This document shows positions 35,595 to 47,345 of a DNA stretch of 64,000 bases, one piece after another. The translations under genes were made by a program, and so were the position numbers. Location: contig CM051457.1 in assembly GCA_028274465.1 (NCBI GenBank), positions 11,311,908-11,375,907 of the forward strand, read 5' to 3'. Position 1 is the stretch's first letter, and every line of letters starts with the position of its first letter. This DNA comes from Plantago ovata (lineage: Eukaryota; Streptophyta; Magnoliopsida; Lamiales; Plantaginaceae). The notes under the pieces were generated by a model. It searched no databases and was not told where the DNA came from. It worked only from the letters and a program-made list of their open reading frames with translations.

Positions 35595-38500
35595 ATAGAA
35601 CAGAGAACCTTTTACTTACTTCTTCTTCTCTGATTTCCAGTTCATTTTCTCTGTAAATTAGTTCAATTCAGTTCTTTGTAAACACATTCTTCTTCTGCTG
35701 AAAATTTTCTTTGTTCAATGAAGTTACAGTTTATTTTTACATCCAATTCTGAAGATTGTTAATAAGCCTTTCACTAGATTTCGAATTTTTCTACTTTTTG
35801 ACTTTCAATCCTATGATCACGAGTTCACGACTTCATCCGTAGCAGCATCGCGGTACTAATATATTCAGTGACTTTAAGTTGAATAGTTTTCTTTGGCAAC
35901 AGTCTTGATACATTCCGGTTCATATTTATGCAGTGATTTATTAAGAGGTGGCCTCTGGTTCTCAGTCAAGCAGAAATATTTAGATGGATTTGATTTGGTT
36001 ATAAAATAAACTCTATGTTTCAAGCTAGGAATACTGTTGATAGTTACTGGTGTTCTTGTTACAATGATTATATATATTATATTGCTTTAGGTTGTCGCAT
36101 GTATTCAGGGTTGCATGGTTTGATCAAACTACTTTATTACGTAACTGATTTATGTGAATCGATCCGTCGATGGCATGATCAGGAAGGAAGCTTGCATGGC
36201 TTTTACGAGTGTTAATTAATTATAATCTAGTAAAGTTTGATTATTGGGTTAATGTTCATGCATGTTGTTAATCTCTGGCTACTTCATTGTGTTTGCTCCA
36301 TTAATATAGTAATTGTTACCTGCAAGATTAACTTTAGGCCTTATGCACATGCAGTATCAACTACGTGTGTAATGTTTGAGTATATATGTGCTAGACTCTG
36401 TTAATGTACCCTATATTTTGCCTTGTTAAAGTATTGCATTCACATAGAAAAAGCATATGCATTGTTAGGAAGTTTACCATATTTCAAAAACGTAAGAGAA
36501 CACCAATGTCAATATAAGAGGGAATCTCAAACTAAAAGATGGGCACATAGGAAACCGTAGTGTGGCAAATTAAGAACATTAGAGCGGGGATGCACCGGGG
36601 TTAAACATAATTTTAAGAACCCACCGACAGACCGTGTCAGAGCGGGATGCAACAGGGGTAAACATATAAAAGAATTCGCTGATATACCGTACAAACTTAA
36701 ATTATAACTTTGCTAGCCAGATCCACAATGGACTGGGATAGGACCTGTTGTTAACCATGATTTTTCACAACCTACAAAGAAACATTAAAAGAAGGCAAGA
36801 AAACATGGAACATAAATTTTGTTCATAACTTTTGGGTTACAACTTCCGTGGATCTCTTGATTGATCTCTCTAATGGATATGGACTGGATTATCGGGGTCA
36901 AATGACTTGTTCCAGATTTGGATCTAACCTACAATTTGGTAGTAGGGTTTTGGGTTTAGCCTACAATTTGGTAGTAGGGAATTCGATGAAGTCGTTTGTG
37001 ACTCCATCTCTAACTGTCTAGCTCTAATCACCATCTCATATTTGTAGTTGAGTGATGACTTGGGAAGCAAGCTAAATCATATCATTAGAGATATGATATG
37101 ATTCTCCTAATCTTCTATATAATACTGTATTACTTATTTTCGTGATAATTATCTCTAATTACAAAAAATTCTAAACACCAATACTTATCAAATTTTAGTG
37201 TCTACGCCTATATTTGCCAAGTGAGTTCACAAACAAAATACTTAAACATAAAGTATTTTGGCCTTTAGAAAAGCTCAGATAATATACTCAGTTTAAAGAA
37301 AAGCTAAGTTCAACTTAATGGGTTGAAGGTAAGCCCAAGAATAGTAAAGAGAATGTTAACTGTAGATTCCTATCTACTTGCATTAAAATGTTAATCTTAC
37401 AACGTATGAAGATCCAGAACATTAAATGACAAGATAGTAATGGCATAGGTTCATGCCATGTATGGGAACTTGTTCGGTCAGCGGTTATACCTTGCATATT
37501 GTATGTTGATTTCAAGGATTATAGGTGATGAAGAGCGCCAGAAAGTAGTGTTCTATAGCTCGTATCATTCATGTTTAAGACTATCTTTGTGATACTTTAC
37601 GCATTCATTTTTCTCAGGATTTAAGTTAGTTCGTACTTCACCAATTTCTAGTAGTTAGATTCTTTTCCGATGTTTAAAACTTTAAAAGATTTGGTTTGAC
37701 GGACTAGTCGTCTTTGAACGAATTAAGTTTTAAGCTTTACATTTGGTTGTACGTATTTCTAGACCTTAGCGCGAACTTTGTTTTCTTTAGTTCGTATATT
37801 AAAGTTAGGGCGCTACAAAATTAGTGCAAAGCTAGTTTTTTCTTCAAAATTTTATGAAAGAAAAATTAGAAGGAAATAGTTATACATGTATAGTGTAAAA
37901 TGCATTGTCCAGTAAAAAGGATGGGCTGTAATTTAGAAGGCCCTAGTTGCCTCATTGGCATGGAGCCATGGACCAAACACATTGATACGTACACTCATGT
38001 TTTATTCCCGCTGAAGATCGATTCAAAAGTATAAATTGTGGCATAACATAGCCATCAAATAATTGTTTATTGGACAAATTGATTATGTTAGCATGCATAT
38101 TAGAAACCCTAAAGTGAAAAGTCTGAAAACAAACAACAAAGTTAACAGATTTTTAGTAGGACTACTACTGATTATCCTTTTTTTTTTTTTTGGTAGAAAA
38201 ACAAAATAATAATCTAATAATTTTTTATCATAAGCAGTATCGTCTCTTTATCAAGTGAAAGTACAAATTTGGCACCATCGCGTTTGACGTACTGTCCATC
38301 TGATGGTACCAGAGCATACGCGCGTTGCACATGTATTCAAAGCCATCACCCCTTCTTTGCTCTATTGCTCTATAGTAACTTAGTAGATGAAATTAGAAGG
38401 GAGAAATTTTGTATTTTCATCTTACTAGATCAGCGCATTTGGTAGAGAGGATCGAGTTGCAATAAATTAGCCCCCGCACTGTTGGGATCCTGCATGTATA

Positions 38501-38682
38501 AGAATTGATAAATAATCATTGATGCTAAACCAGTCAGACTATGAAGTAACTAGTAAGGTTTTGTATATAGTAAGAATTTTCGTACCTTTCTACTAGTATT
38601 TTTCACTCTCTCTCGATCTCTCTCTTTTTTTTTTAAATTATAAATTAATAATGTTTCTAATAATTTCTTATACATTAGTGAT

Positions 38683-38828
38683 TTTTTTAAATATGTTTTT
38701 TAATGATCGAACTATTACAACTTCATAAGTAGCATTACAAAGCTAGTAATAAACAATAAATAATCCCGCCGCACTTGGCGAGAATTGAACCTATGACCTC
38801 TAGTATCATGACACCTCAGTCTAACCAA
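38683..38828 (-). mobile_element. tRNA-derived SINE, copy 2
   Basis: Same family as 5459-5593, 5'-truncated at the tRNA-like head. It is flanked by a perfect 18-bp duplication 'ttcttatacattagtgat' at 38665-38682 and 38829-38846. The B-box region reads 'GGTTCAATTCTC' on minus. Confidence 0.9.
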
Positions 38829-39049
38829 TTCTTATACATTAGTGATACATGTTAGATTTGTTACAAATTAGTACTTTAATTGATCTTGACTATATTAACC
38901 TTACTAGATTTTAGCAACTAATCTAATATTTTAATAATATAATATTAATATTCTTACTTTTTTAAATTATACAAGCATCCCATTTTTAAATTTGTACTAT
39001 TATTAGTATTATATGAATATGAATTAACCAAAAATTTCAAGCACCGAAT

Positions 39050-39270
39050 TTATTCATTTATTTATTTTAAATTTTTAACAAAGCATAATTTCATTCGAGA
39101 ACGAATAGGACAAAAAGTCACTAATCTTCCATATACGGTAACCATCTAAATTTCCAACAAAATTATGGGCTAGAAGGCTTGTGCTAATTTATTAGCTCCT
39201 CCCTTAATATGTGAAACTTCAGTAAAGGAATTACGCGAACGGCGAATCTCCTCAATGAAAAAAAATCAAG
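39050..39270 (-). pseudogene. RNase H-like 3' remnant in copy B insertion
   Basis: The minus translation contains IEEIRRSRNSFTEVSHIKGG followed by ANKLAQAF and stops. This resembles the C-terminal end of plant RNase H-like domains. It is short and decayed. Confidence 0.5.
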
Positions 39271-41802
39271 CATCTCATTTAGATGCTTGTATTTTGTTTC
39301 TCAAGTGTCCACTAAACAACATATTTCGTTCAAAAAGATTCAAAATTTACAAATACTCCCCTTTAACAAGCATCTAAATTTTGAATTTGTGATCGACAAG
39401 CATCACGATACATGCAAACATCTCTAGTCTTCCTTGATGCTTGATTTAAGAAGAGTTTCCATAGGCTATGTTACATGTTATATTACTGCCATGATGCTTG
39501 ATTTGACTAGTTTTATACATAATATAGTGCTTGAAATAGGTTGAAGGTGGATATGGACTTGATGAGGTAATTCAATATCCTGGTGTAGTAAAAGTTGGTC
39601 TCATACTAGCTTTCAGTAAATAAATCGTGAAGATCACTAGATGAGATAATGAAAGTGGAAAATTTTGTGGAAAGTGAAAGGTGATGATAGATTAAATTTA
39701 GTATGGATTTGTGTGATAGTGAAATATTGAGATGATTGAGGTTTAGTTGGAGAGAATTTAGGAGTAAAGTTTACCATTTTAATACTAAAATTAGAAAAAT
39801 CACTAATTTGCAAATAAATGTTCACTAGAATGTAATAAATTAATGAATAAATTAATTAGGTCACACTAATTTGACATAAAAAATAAAAAGTATCACTAAT
39901 TTCTCAGAATTTCTTGTCACTAGAATCACATAGATAGAAAGATTTTCGAAAAGAAGGTGGAACAGCTAAGAAAAATACTCCAAATGACCATGAAAAAAGT
40001 AATTATTTTTTCCTCCCGTGGATATCTCTAATCCATTCTGACACTCATTAGCCTTGTAAGGAAAGCTAATAAGATTTCCAAGTTTGTGAGAAAAGCGTGT
40101 TGCTCCTTACGTTTATATATAAGTGAAACACGACTTATACTTACGGAAAAGTAGTACAGTAGGAAGTTAGTTGGTATAAATAGATACGAAACAGAGAACA
40201 TTTTACTTACTTCTTCTTTGATTTCCAGTTCATTTTCTCTGTAAATTAGTTCAAATCATTTCTTTGTAAACGCAATCTTCTTCTGTTGTAATTCTTCTTT
40301 GATCAATGAAGTTACAGTTTATTTTTCCATCCAATTCCGAAGATTGTTAATAAGCCTTTCACTAGATTTCAAATTTTTCTGCTTTGACTTTCAATCCTCT
40401 GATCACTACTTCATCCGTAGCAGCATCACGGTACTAATATAGTCAGTGACTTTAAGTTGAATAGTTTTCTTTGCCAACACTCTTGATAGATTCTAGTTCA
40501 TATTAATTATGCAGTGATTTATAAAGAGGTGGTCAGGTTCTCAGTCAAGCAGAAATATTTAGATGGATTTGATTTGGTTATAAAATAAACTCTATGTTTC
40601 AAGCTAGGAATACTGTTGATAGTTGCTGGTGTTCTTGTTACAATGATTATATATATTATATTGCCTTAGGTTGTCGCATGTATTCAGGGTTGCATGGTTT
40701 GATCAAACTACTTTATTACGTAATTTGATTTATGTGAACCGATCCACCGATGGCATGATCAGGAAGGAAGCTTGCATGGTTTGTTACAAGTGTTAATTAA
40801 TTAGCATCTAGTAATAGTAAGGTTTGATTTGATCATTAGGCTAATACTCATGCTGTTATGCTGTGGCTACTTTACTGTGTTTGCTCCATCATACTAATTG
40901 TTACCTGTAAGATTGACTTTAGGCCTTATGCACATGCAATATCAACTATGTGTGTAATGTTTGAGTATGTGCTAGACTCTGACATACATTCAAGGCATGT
41001 ATGGGAACTTGTTCGGTCAGTGGTTATACTGACCTTACATATTGTAAGTTGGTTTCAGGTATTATATATAGGTGATGAAGTGGACCTACTTGGAGTGGTG
41101 AAATAACGCCAAACGCAGTGATCTATAGCTCATATCAATCATGTTTAAGACTATGTTTTTTATACTTTACGCATTCATTTTTCTCAGGATTTATGTTAGT
41201 TCGTACTTCACCAATTTCTAGTAGTTAGATTCTTTTCCGCCATTTAAAACTTTTAATGATTTGATTTGACGGACTAGCTAGTCGCCTTGAATGAATTAAG
41301 TTTTAAGCTTTACATTTCGTCTTATTTCTAGACCTAAACCGTAGCGCGAACTTTGTTTTCTTTAATTCGTATAATAAAAGCTAGGGCGCTACAAAATTCG
41401 TGCAAAGTTAGTTTTTTCTTCAAAATTTAATGAAAGAAATTAAAAGGAATAAGTTATACATGTGTAGTGTGAAATGCATTGTCCAGTAAAAAGGATGGGC
41501 TGAAACATAGAAGGCCCTAGTTGCCTCATTGGCATGGAGGCCATGGACCAAGAAAATTGATACACGCATGTTTCATTCGCGCTAAAGGTCGATTCAGAAG
41601 TATAGCATAATTAGAAACCCTAAAGTGAAAAGTCTGAAAACAAACAACAAAGTTGACAGATTTTTAGTGGTACTACTACTGATTATTTTTTTTTTTCTTC
41701 TTTTTTTTTTTTGTAGAAAAACAAAATAATAATCTAATAATCTTTGATCATAAGTAGTATTGTCTCTTTATCAAGTGAAAGTACAAATTTTGGCACCAAT
41801 AA

Positions 41803-42178
41803 ATTACTTATGCTAGAAATTTTTATAGTCGGTTTTTAGTCTTACACGTTTTTCCTTGCTCAAAAATAAGGAAAAAAAAGAAAATGAAAGTTTCCTTTAA
41901 TTTCACTTTAAAAATTAACCAAATTATAGATTTTGAAAATTATGAAAAAGTTTGCTTTTACTTGATGAATATCATAATTGGCTACTTTTAGATTACAAGA
42001 AAAGATGGAAACAAAATGCAAGATAATTTATTCATATCCCCATATTCATCCTTTACCTATAGATTTCTTCCTTTTTTCAATTAATGTTATAATCCTAATA
42101 TAAGCATATATATCTATACTGTTGAATAAAATATCCACACTCAATGCTTTTACACTTAAATTCTTCCACCAATCTCAC
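41803..42178. other. Upstream region of the Dof gene
   Basis: AT-rich sequence with no recognised element. A non-ATG open frame runs into the Dof coding sequence from 42122, but the ATG at 42263 has the better context and family fit. Confidence 0.5.
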
Positions 42179-42186
42179 TATATATA
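42179..42186 (+). promoter_or_regulatory. TATA box of the Dof gene
   Basis: TATATATA lies 77-84 bp upstream of the ATG at 42263 and is followed by an A/C-rich leader. Confidence 0.6.
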
Positions 42187-42262
42187 CCACAGTGTATTTG
42201 TGCATAAACCACACAAAACAAAACAGATACAAAAACAAACCAAAAAAAAAAAAGAATTAGAA

Positions 42263-43042
42263 ATGGCAGAACATATGAGGCTCAATCAAGAGCGTAGGCT
42301 GAAGCCATCTGATCAGGGCGGAGGAGGTGGTAACAACAACCCCCAGCCTCCTACCCCTCCGCACCAAAAGTGCCCCCGCTGTGACTCCAATAACACCAAG
42401 TTCTGTTATTTCAATAACTACAGTGTAACGCAGCCGCGTTATTACTGTAAGAATTGCCGTAGATATTGGACGCATGGCGGGGCCTTGCGTAACGTGCCTG
42501 TTGGCGGTGGCTGCAGGAAGAATAAAAGAGTGAAGACCACCTCCTCTTCTAGCCAGCCTACTTCCTCTGGTGAGGCTACTCAGGCTGCACCCTCCCCACA
42601 GGCTATGGCAGCAGGGCCTCCGGTCCTAGTTCCAAGCCAGGGTTCTTTCTATCCTGGCGGGGCACTTTTGTCTTCTCTGACTGCTTTCCAGTCGATCAAT
42701 CAGCCCCCTGTGGCTGCGCCTGGCAGTGCAGGGAGGTTTGGGGCGAATGTTTCCCTTTTGCAGGGGGTTAATATTTCAACTATACGCCCTCAGCAGGTCC
42801 CTACAGCCCAGCCATTCAACACCGAGTATCTTCCGGTGCAACGTGGCATGATGAGCACAGCTTGGAGTCAGGGTGTTATGAATAGAGGTGGTGGTGGTGG
42901 TGCATCGGGTGCTGGAGCGGGAGGGGGGAATTTTTGGACTGGCCCCGTGGTGGACGATGGCAATCGCCATTTGGGGTCGTTCAATCCAAATTGGCCCTGT
43001 GATGATGGTGGTAATCACCCGGGGTTTGGTCCACCCCAGTGA
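42263..43042 (+). CDS. Dof zinc-finger transcription factor
   Basis: A single exon of 259 codons. The Dof domain spans about residues 35-89: the C2-C2 zinc finger uses Cys37, Cys40, Cys62 and Cys65, followed by [19 protein letters not shown] and a basic end CRKNKR. Dof proteins bind AAAG cores in the nucleus. At residue 71 this protein has His where the family nearly always has Lys (YWTKGG), within the DNA-contacting part. The rest is Ser/Pro/Gly-rich, with a Gly run at about 208-219 and a short aromatic C-terminal motif GGNFWTG. The start was set at the ATG, although the frame is open further upstream. Confidence 0.95.
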   Translation: MAEHMRLNQERRLKPSDQGGGGGNNNPQPPTPPHQKCPRCDSNNTKFCYFNNYSVTQPRYYCKNCRRYWTHGGALRNVPVGGGCRKNKRVKTTSSSSQPTSSGEATQAAPSPQAMAAGPPVLVPSQGSFYPGGALLSSLTAFQSINQPPVAAPGSAGRFGANVSLLQGVNISTIRPQQVPTAQPFNTEYLPVQRGMMSTAWSQGVMNRGGGGGASGAGAGGGNFWTGPVVDDGNRHLGSFNPNWPCDDGGNHPGFGPPQ

Positions 43043-43078
43043 TTATTAATTTTATTAATAATTGCATGTTGCAATAAA

Positions 43079-43121
43079 CAAAATGGGAATTTCTAATTGA
43101 CCAGTGAAATTTCCCATTTTG
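43079..43121. other. Inverted repeat in the Dof 3' flank
   Basis: CAAAATGGGAATTTC pairs with GAAATTTCCCATTTTG across a short loop (a 15-bp stem with one bulge), about 40 bp after the stop. It may be a 3' UTR hairpin involved in 3'-end formation or stability, but that is inference. Confidence 0.7.
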
Positions 43122-43434
43122 TATTAAGGCTTGGTTGGTTTATTATGTTTTTCAGTGAGTCTCGAGTGGGTTGTTTTAATTAAGTGTCTTGAATGTTGGT
43201 TTGTATGAGTGTTGTTGGTTTGGAAAAGACAGGTTCTCTAATTACTGTTACTACATCTTACTGGAGAAGGTGTGTGTGACATATATATGGTTATATAGAC
43301 CATATATATTTCTATTTATGGAGAATCTGGAGTTGTCTCGGGTCGTCTGTAATTTCAAATCAACTCCTTTTTATCAAGGTTATATATATTTTATGTACTA
43401 TAAAAATGTCATTTACATGTTCTCACTTTTCATC
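43122..43434. other. 3' flank of the Dof gene
   Basis: AT-rich, with no feature recognised. Confidence 0.5.
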
Positions 43435-44775
43435 AGGGTTTAATTGACTAAAGTGAAATGCTCGATCGGAAGTCGGAACATATAAATATATATATACTGC
43501 AAAATCGCACTGGTAAACATAAATTTGAGGGTTTCAAAACCAGAACTGCCAGTTTAGAAATCGTGAACCATAAACGTCAGTTACTGTTATAATTACCGTT
43601 CTTTATATTTGGTAAAATGGAAGCAATGGTTCTTGATACACTACTAAACTGGACAAAATGTTTAGGCTAAAGGATTGGATTGAAGTCTCCATCGCTCATC
43701 GGTCGGAACCTCGGACTAAATAACATAATTCGTTATGTACTAATTACATTTAAACCTACGTTCGAACTATAAATTTTTAGGTCGTTACAAATTTAGTGTA
43801 AAAGTTGTTTTCCATGCGTTACATAAACGATCATTTAAGCACCAAACAAATCAGTTTTACACTATGTAAAAACTAAATAACATAATTCGTTATGTACGAA
43901 TTACATTTAAACCTACTAATTCGAACTACAAATTTTTAGGTCGTTACAAATTTAGTGTAAAAGTTGTTTTCCATGCGTTACATAAACCATCATTTAAGCA
44001 CCAAACAAATCAGTTTTACACTATGTAAAAACTAAATAACATAATTCGTTATGTACGAATTACATTTAAACCTACTAATTCGAACTACAAATTTTTATAA
44101 GGTCGTTACAAATTTAGTGTAAAAGTTATTTTCCATGCGTTACATAAACCATCATTTAAGCACCAAACAAATCAGTTTTACACTATGTAAAAACTAAATA
44201 ACATAATTCGTTATGTACGAATTACATTTAAGCCTACTAATTCGAACTACAAATTTTTATAAGGTCGTTACAAATTTAGTGTAAAAGTTGTTTTCCATGT
44301 GTTACATAATAAACGATCATTTAATTAAACATCAAACAAATCAGTTTTACACCATGCAAAACATATTTTTTATAAAACATGTACTATTTTTCTTTACGTT
44401 TAGTTACAATATGAAGACTAGCCAATTCTCTAGTCTTAATTGGAGATGTTGAGGCTAATGACATCACATATACATCGAAGAAGTGAAGGGTTACAATGTT
44501 ACATCAAATATATATGTGAAGTATACAAATCAACGTAACGCTGGCATGGTAACTGAAACTACCAAATATTACTTCAACTTTCATAAATCAGCTAGGGTTT
44601 CATTGACTAAAGAGAATTGCTCGATCGGAAGTCGGAACATATAAATACATACTACAAAATCACCCACCTACGTACACATAAATTTGAGGGTTTCAAAACC
44701 AGAACTCGGTTTAGAAATCGTGAACCATAATAGGGTTATTTATATTTGGTAAATTGGAAATAACGGTTCTAGACC
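43435..44775. repeat. Satellite-like array flanked by a direct repeat
   Basis: Four tandem units (starting 43715, 43872, 44031 and 44193, lengths 157-163 bp, ending near 44355) share 'actaaataacataattcg', 'ggtcgttacaaatttagtg' and 'catttaagcaccaaac'. On each side lies a direct repeat of about 190 bp (43435-43640 and 44594-44775) containing 'gctcgatcggaagtcggaac' and 'gggtttcaaaaccagaact'. No open frame or terminal inverted repeat is seen. Confidence 0.88.
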
Positions 44776-45324
44776 TGGGAACATCCGGTTCCATGGAACA
44801 CCCCCACCCCACCCTCCAGGTCTAAGCAACCTTGTATCGTGCTTAGTGGAATAAACTTCAATGATATCTCTACTTTCAACCATCCTTGAGAATGATCCAT
44901 ATTATATCTCTGTTTAATATTTAAAAATTAAATAAAATAGACTTATTCATAATTTAAATTTTAACTTAATAAATTTCAACTTAAACTTATTAAACTTATT
45001 AGTTATAAATTTCAGTTAACCAATTCAAACTTAAATTATGTGAAGATTCTAAAGTGAAGACTTATTTTCTTATACGAATGAATGAAATGCAAATACCAAC
45101 ATCGTGAGTAGCTTGCTAATTGACTGTCATATCATGGCAACATACAATTCTTCTCCACAATTAAGAAGTACTACTATCTTTCTAATTTTATTTTAATACC
45201 AGACACTCATTTTCTTTACAATGAGGACCAAAAAGAAAAGAAAATAAAAGTAAAAAGTGAGTACTTCTTTAACGTAAGGTACTTTATTTAGTTTAGTTCG
45301 GTAAGTTTCAAGGAAATGTTGGAG
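44776..45324. other. Non-coding AT-rich spacer
   Basis: Runs such as 'aacttattaaacttattag' suggest local slippage. Nothing else is recognised. Confidence 0.4.
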
Positions 45325-45327
45325 TAA

Positions 45328-45557
45328 GATCACTAGTAGCGGGTGATTTATTTGGGGCTTAAATCTACCCAATGGGATTTTTGGGCTACATAAATAAATA
45401 TGTCGCCCCAAATGAACTCTAATATTAATAAATAAATGTAGAATTTGAATTTAAAAATATAGAATAATTAGGTGGTTAATTGGTTTTTTTAAACTTATTA
45501 CATTAAAATAATTAATGAAATGAGCCCCAAATTTGAAACTCACTATTACTAGTGTTC
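45328..45557. mobile_element. Tourist-type MITE (family B), 230 bp
   Basis: Inverted ends GATCACTAGTAGCGG and GAACACTAGTAATAG are flanked by TAA at 45325-45327 and 45558-45560. It shares the internal 'ttatttggggc' and 'gccccaaat' phrases with the MITE at 31821-32116. Confidence 0.8.
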
Positions 45558-45560
45558 TAA

Positions 45561-46416
45561 CTACTGGAGAAAGAGTGTAGGAAATGGTCTGCTCCACCGT
45601 GAATGTCAAAAACCAAATATCAAGGGATGCCTCTACATTTTAGGGGCTATATTGACCCATAAGATGGACCCAAACAATCCTACAACATAAACATTTTAAA
45701 AGATTTTTTTTTTAAGTTGAAAGGGAAATAGGGTATGATAAAAAGTTCAAAATAGGTATAGAAAGAGGACTTTGTAAAAGGTACTATCATTTACTTCATA
45801 GTTTTTTTTTTTTTAAATACGCGGTAGGATAATCTTATGGCCGGGTATCTGATGGTGAGTACCTGATATACTATGGGTCAATTTTAAATATTTTTTCCTT
45901 TTTTCCATTTGAAATGGAAAATTGGAACGACAGCAGTATATTTATTTCTCAGCAGCATTCAGCAAATTCGACCTAAACCTCTCATATCCGGCACGGCGGT
46001 ACTTGGCGGTGTTTACAGCGGCAGGTTCAGGGTAATTCGATTTGCAACTCCGTTTCGCCATTTTAATGTTTGATACCGATCAATCTGTTTAGTTCTCTTA
46101 CTTTGTTTGAGTTGTTTCTGTTTGTTTGAATGACATTTTGCGATTTTGGGCTCGTAATCTGATAATTTCGTTTCTATTAGTAGTATTATTATACTAGTAG
46201 TAGTTGGTGGCCGGTTGAGTTGTGGATTTCAGTAGTAATGGTGTTATTTTGCTTTCGAATTACTTTTCTAATTTTCGTAGTACAGTAGTTTTAAAATTAG
46301 GTTTTTGTAGTAATACTAGCTTTTCTTCACCAGTAATAATGATAGTGTTCATGTACAACCACAGGTCAAAACACAGGGATCCCTCAAAACACACAAGCTA
46401 GCTGCTGAATTCCGGA
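45561..46416. other. Upstream region of the F-box pseudogene
   Basis: From about 45930 the sequence looks like a former 5' UTR with an intron (donor near 46030 'cagggtaattcg', acceptor near 46363 'accacaggtc'). No other content is recognised. Confidence 0.4.
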
Positions 46417-47345
46417 ATGGTGAAACCCTTTATTGTTCTACCTCAACTCCCTGAAGAAATCCTTGTCGATATCTTCTCAAGGCTGCCCACAAAGGTTGTT
46501 GGACAGTGTAGGTGTTCCTCAAAGAAATGGCGCACCAACCTTTCAACTTCTCACTTTGTTGATACCCACTCCAATCGAAAAATACATCAACAAAACAAGA
46601 GAACCACCTGCGTTTGATATCCATACACGACAATTTCCCAGTTCTATGCAATATGCCGTCCCCAAGAACCAACACAATTTCCTTCGTCGAAAAGTTGGAG
46701 TTGGAATATAGTACAAGTGATGAACTCTATGGTATTTGCAAGGGCCTGGTTTTGTTATGTAAAGACAATAAGGAAATGTCCTTGGTGAATCCAGTTACTT
46801 GATGGCATTATCCACTGGTTTGGTTTTAGTAAGGGATCTGAATCTGATAATGAGCGGTTGATTGCTAGCTTTGATTTGGCTGATGACGTATTTCGCGACA
46901 TACCTGTTCCTCCTAGCGCTAACAGTTTCGCTACGGGGCCTTTTGTTCTTCGAGGATGCTTGTGTTTTTTGGATGAGATGAGGGATGTTAGGGCGTATGA
47001 TTTATGGATGATGAAAGATTATGGGGTGGTGGAATCTTGGACCAAAATAGCTAGCTGGAAATCTGGGTACTTTAACCGAGTATGTTTCCCTTTGGCTCGT
47101 ATTGAAAATGAGGAGGGGAGGAGGAGCTTTTGGCCATAGATTCTTCACTAAATTTGGCTATGCATAGCCTGAAAGAGCAAAGGGGTGATGGCAACGAATA
47201 TCATTTTTCCAGTGGATGCACCTTAATTTGTGGACAGCCTTGTCTCGCAAATTCAAGTTGGCATTGCCGATAACAACAATGAGATGGGGAACCCGTAATG
47301 CAAAGTTGGGAGAACAATCTAAGCAGTGGAGCATATCTTTGTGCA
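46417..47345 (+). pseudogene. Decayed F-box protein gene
   Basis: The start MVKPFIVLPQLPEEILVDIF with SRLPTKVV and CRCSSKKWR is a clear F-box of the plant F-box/FBA class. The frame breaks after about 66 codons. The homologous continuation (ELYGICKGLVLLCKDNKEM and SLVNPVT) is in another frame and meets TGA before WHYPLVWF, and the later block IASFDLADDVFRDIPVPP is in yet another frame and stops near 47137. At least two frameshifts and one nonsense change are needed to explain this. It is unlikely to encode a functional SCF substrate receptor. Confidence 0.85.

Larger units (their letters stand above)
34440..38280. repeat. Segmental tandem duplication, copy A
   Basis: This block matches 38282-41802 over most of its length, from 'ggtaccagagcat' (about 34461) to 'aagtacaaatttggcacca' (about 38273). 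Insertions specific to copy A are the MITE at 34538-35243 and about 1 kb at 36466-37440. Both copies keep a TATAAATAG box (35586-35594 here), a pyrimidine-rich leader and long similar non-coding downstream sequence. A 66-codon frame at 36015-36215 is not conserved in copy B, so no protein is supported. Confidence 0.85.
38282..41802. repeat. Segmental tandem duplication, copy B
   Basis: Second copy, directly adjacent to copy A. It carries its own insertion of about 1.45 kb (about 38560-40005), which includes a SINE and an RNase H-like fragment. The remaining sequence is closely similar to copy A in both the TATA/leader part (40150-40400) and the distal part (41110-41800), with scattered indels. 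Confidence 0.85.

Noticed and set aside
36015..36215. 66-codon frame in duplication copy A as a gene
   Set aside because: Copy B has an indel that breaks the frame, and there is no protein similarity.
35900..36250. MicroRNA precursor in the duplicated block
   Set aside because: No stretch matched a conserved plant miRNA from memory and no long imperfect foldback was evident by eye.
43715..44355. CRISPR-like direct repeats
   Set aside because: Units of about 160 bp without short spacers in a plant nuclear context are satellite repeats, not CRISPR.
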